From contig JAKQEZ010000464.1 in assembly GCA_029558435.1 (NCBI GenBank), forward strand, positions 1 through 5,678: 5,678 nucleotides of DNA. Reading direction: 5' to 3'. The notes under the pieces were generated by a model. That model searched no databases and had not been told where the DNA came from. It worked only from the letters and a program-made list of their open reading frames with translations. The DNA comes from Bacteroidota bacterium (lineage in GTDB: Bacteria; Bacteroidota; Bacteroidia; Flavobacteriales; Crocinitomicaceae). The translations under genes and the position numbers were made by a program. Positions 5,592-5,678 of the stretch are shown here, piece by piece (positions within the stretch are counted from its first letter, which is position 1; each line of letters opens with the position of its first letter).

Positions 5592-5678
5592 TTAAATCAT
5601 TTTTTTAGGATCAACCCAAGCATCATAATCTTCAGAAGTAACATATCCTAAAACTAAAGCAGCTTCTTTTAAAGTTGT
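5592..5678 (-). CDS. fumC: Class II fumarate hydratase, C-terminal end (cut by window edge)
   Basis: Only the last 28 codons and the TAA stop are present. The peptide reads TTLKEAALVLGYVTSEDYDAWVDPKKMI, with the key pattern 'LKEAAL.LGY.(T/S)...(F/Y)D.WV.P..M'. This is the small C-terminal domain shared by class II fumarases (E. coli FumC ends with a similar LGYLSEAEFDSWVRPEQMV segment) and, less closely, by related aspartases. Fumarase hydrates fumarate to malate in the TCA cycle in the cytoplasm. The residual doubt is between fumarase and aspartase or another superfamily member, and the W-V-x-P-x-x-M ending favours fumarase. It is followed by its own strong terminator. Confidence 0.85.
   Translation of the reverse strand, partial: TTLKEAALVLGYVTSEDYDAWVDPKKMI

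Overview
The window is A/T-rich and every gene I can support lies on the minus strand. It fits a member of the Bacteroidota, most likely class Flavobacteriia. Two promoters carry a perfect TAnnTTTG -7 box, there are no Shine-Dalgarno sequences, leaders before start codons are A-rich, and protein content is typical of the group. I cannot name the genus from the sequence. Nothing here is an obvious mobile gene or phage.

In the direction of transcription (high to low coordinates) the layout is as follows. (1) The last 28 codons of a class II fumarase (fumC) end at a textbook terminator. (2) An NADPH-dependent FMN reductase-type flavoprotein (4914-5453) has its own -7 box and ends at a strong terminator that is symmetrical enough to work in both directions. 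(3) A 379-bp gene-free stretch (4535-4913) holds that terminator, a palindromic repeat and the gcvP promoter. (4) gcvP (1685-4534) is a full-length glycine dehydrogenase (P-protein of the glycine cleavage system). (5) A urea transporter-family membrane protein (749-1621) starts 9 nt after the U-tract of the gcvP terminator. (6) A four-helix DoxX-like membrane protein (250-627) follows, preceded by a possible ECF-type promoter. (7) The first 52 codons of an ECF sigma factor run off the left edge.

The genes look like a row of mostly independent units. fumC, the reductase and gcvP are separated by clear terminators and have separate promoters. The doxX-like gene and the ECF sigma factor look like one small unit, perhaps autoregulated. 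The urea transporter sits between these blocks without a recognisable promoter of its own, and no urease gene is in view.

The most unusual signal is a 36-nt palindromic element present twice: once between genes (4655-4690, with an extra tandem copy of its left arm at 4639-4654) and once in frame inside the urea transporter gene (1149-1184). The two copies match at 32 of 36 positions, with 21 consecutive identical bases. The coding copy falls exactly in the linker between the two homologous halves of the transporter. This looks like a small dispersed palindromic element that has settled inside a protein-coding gene.
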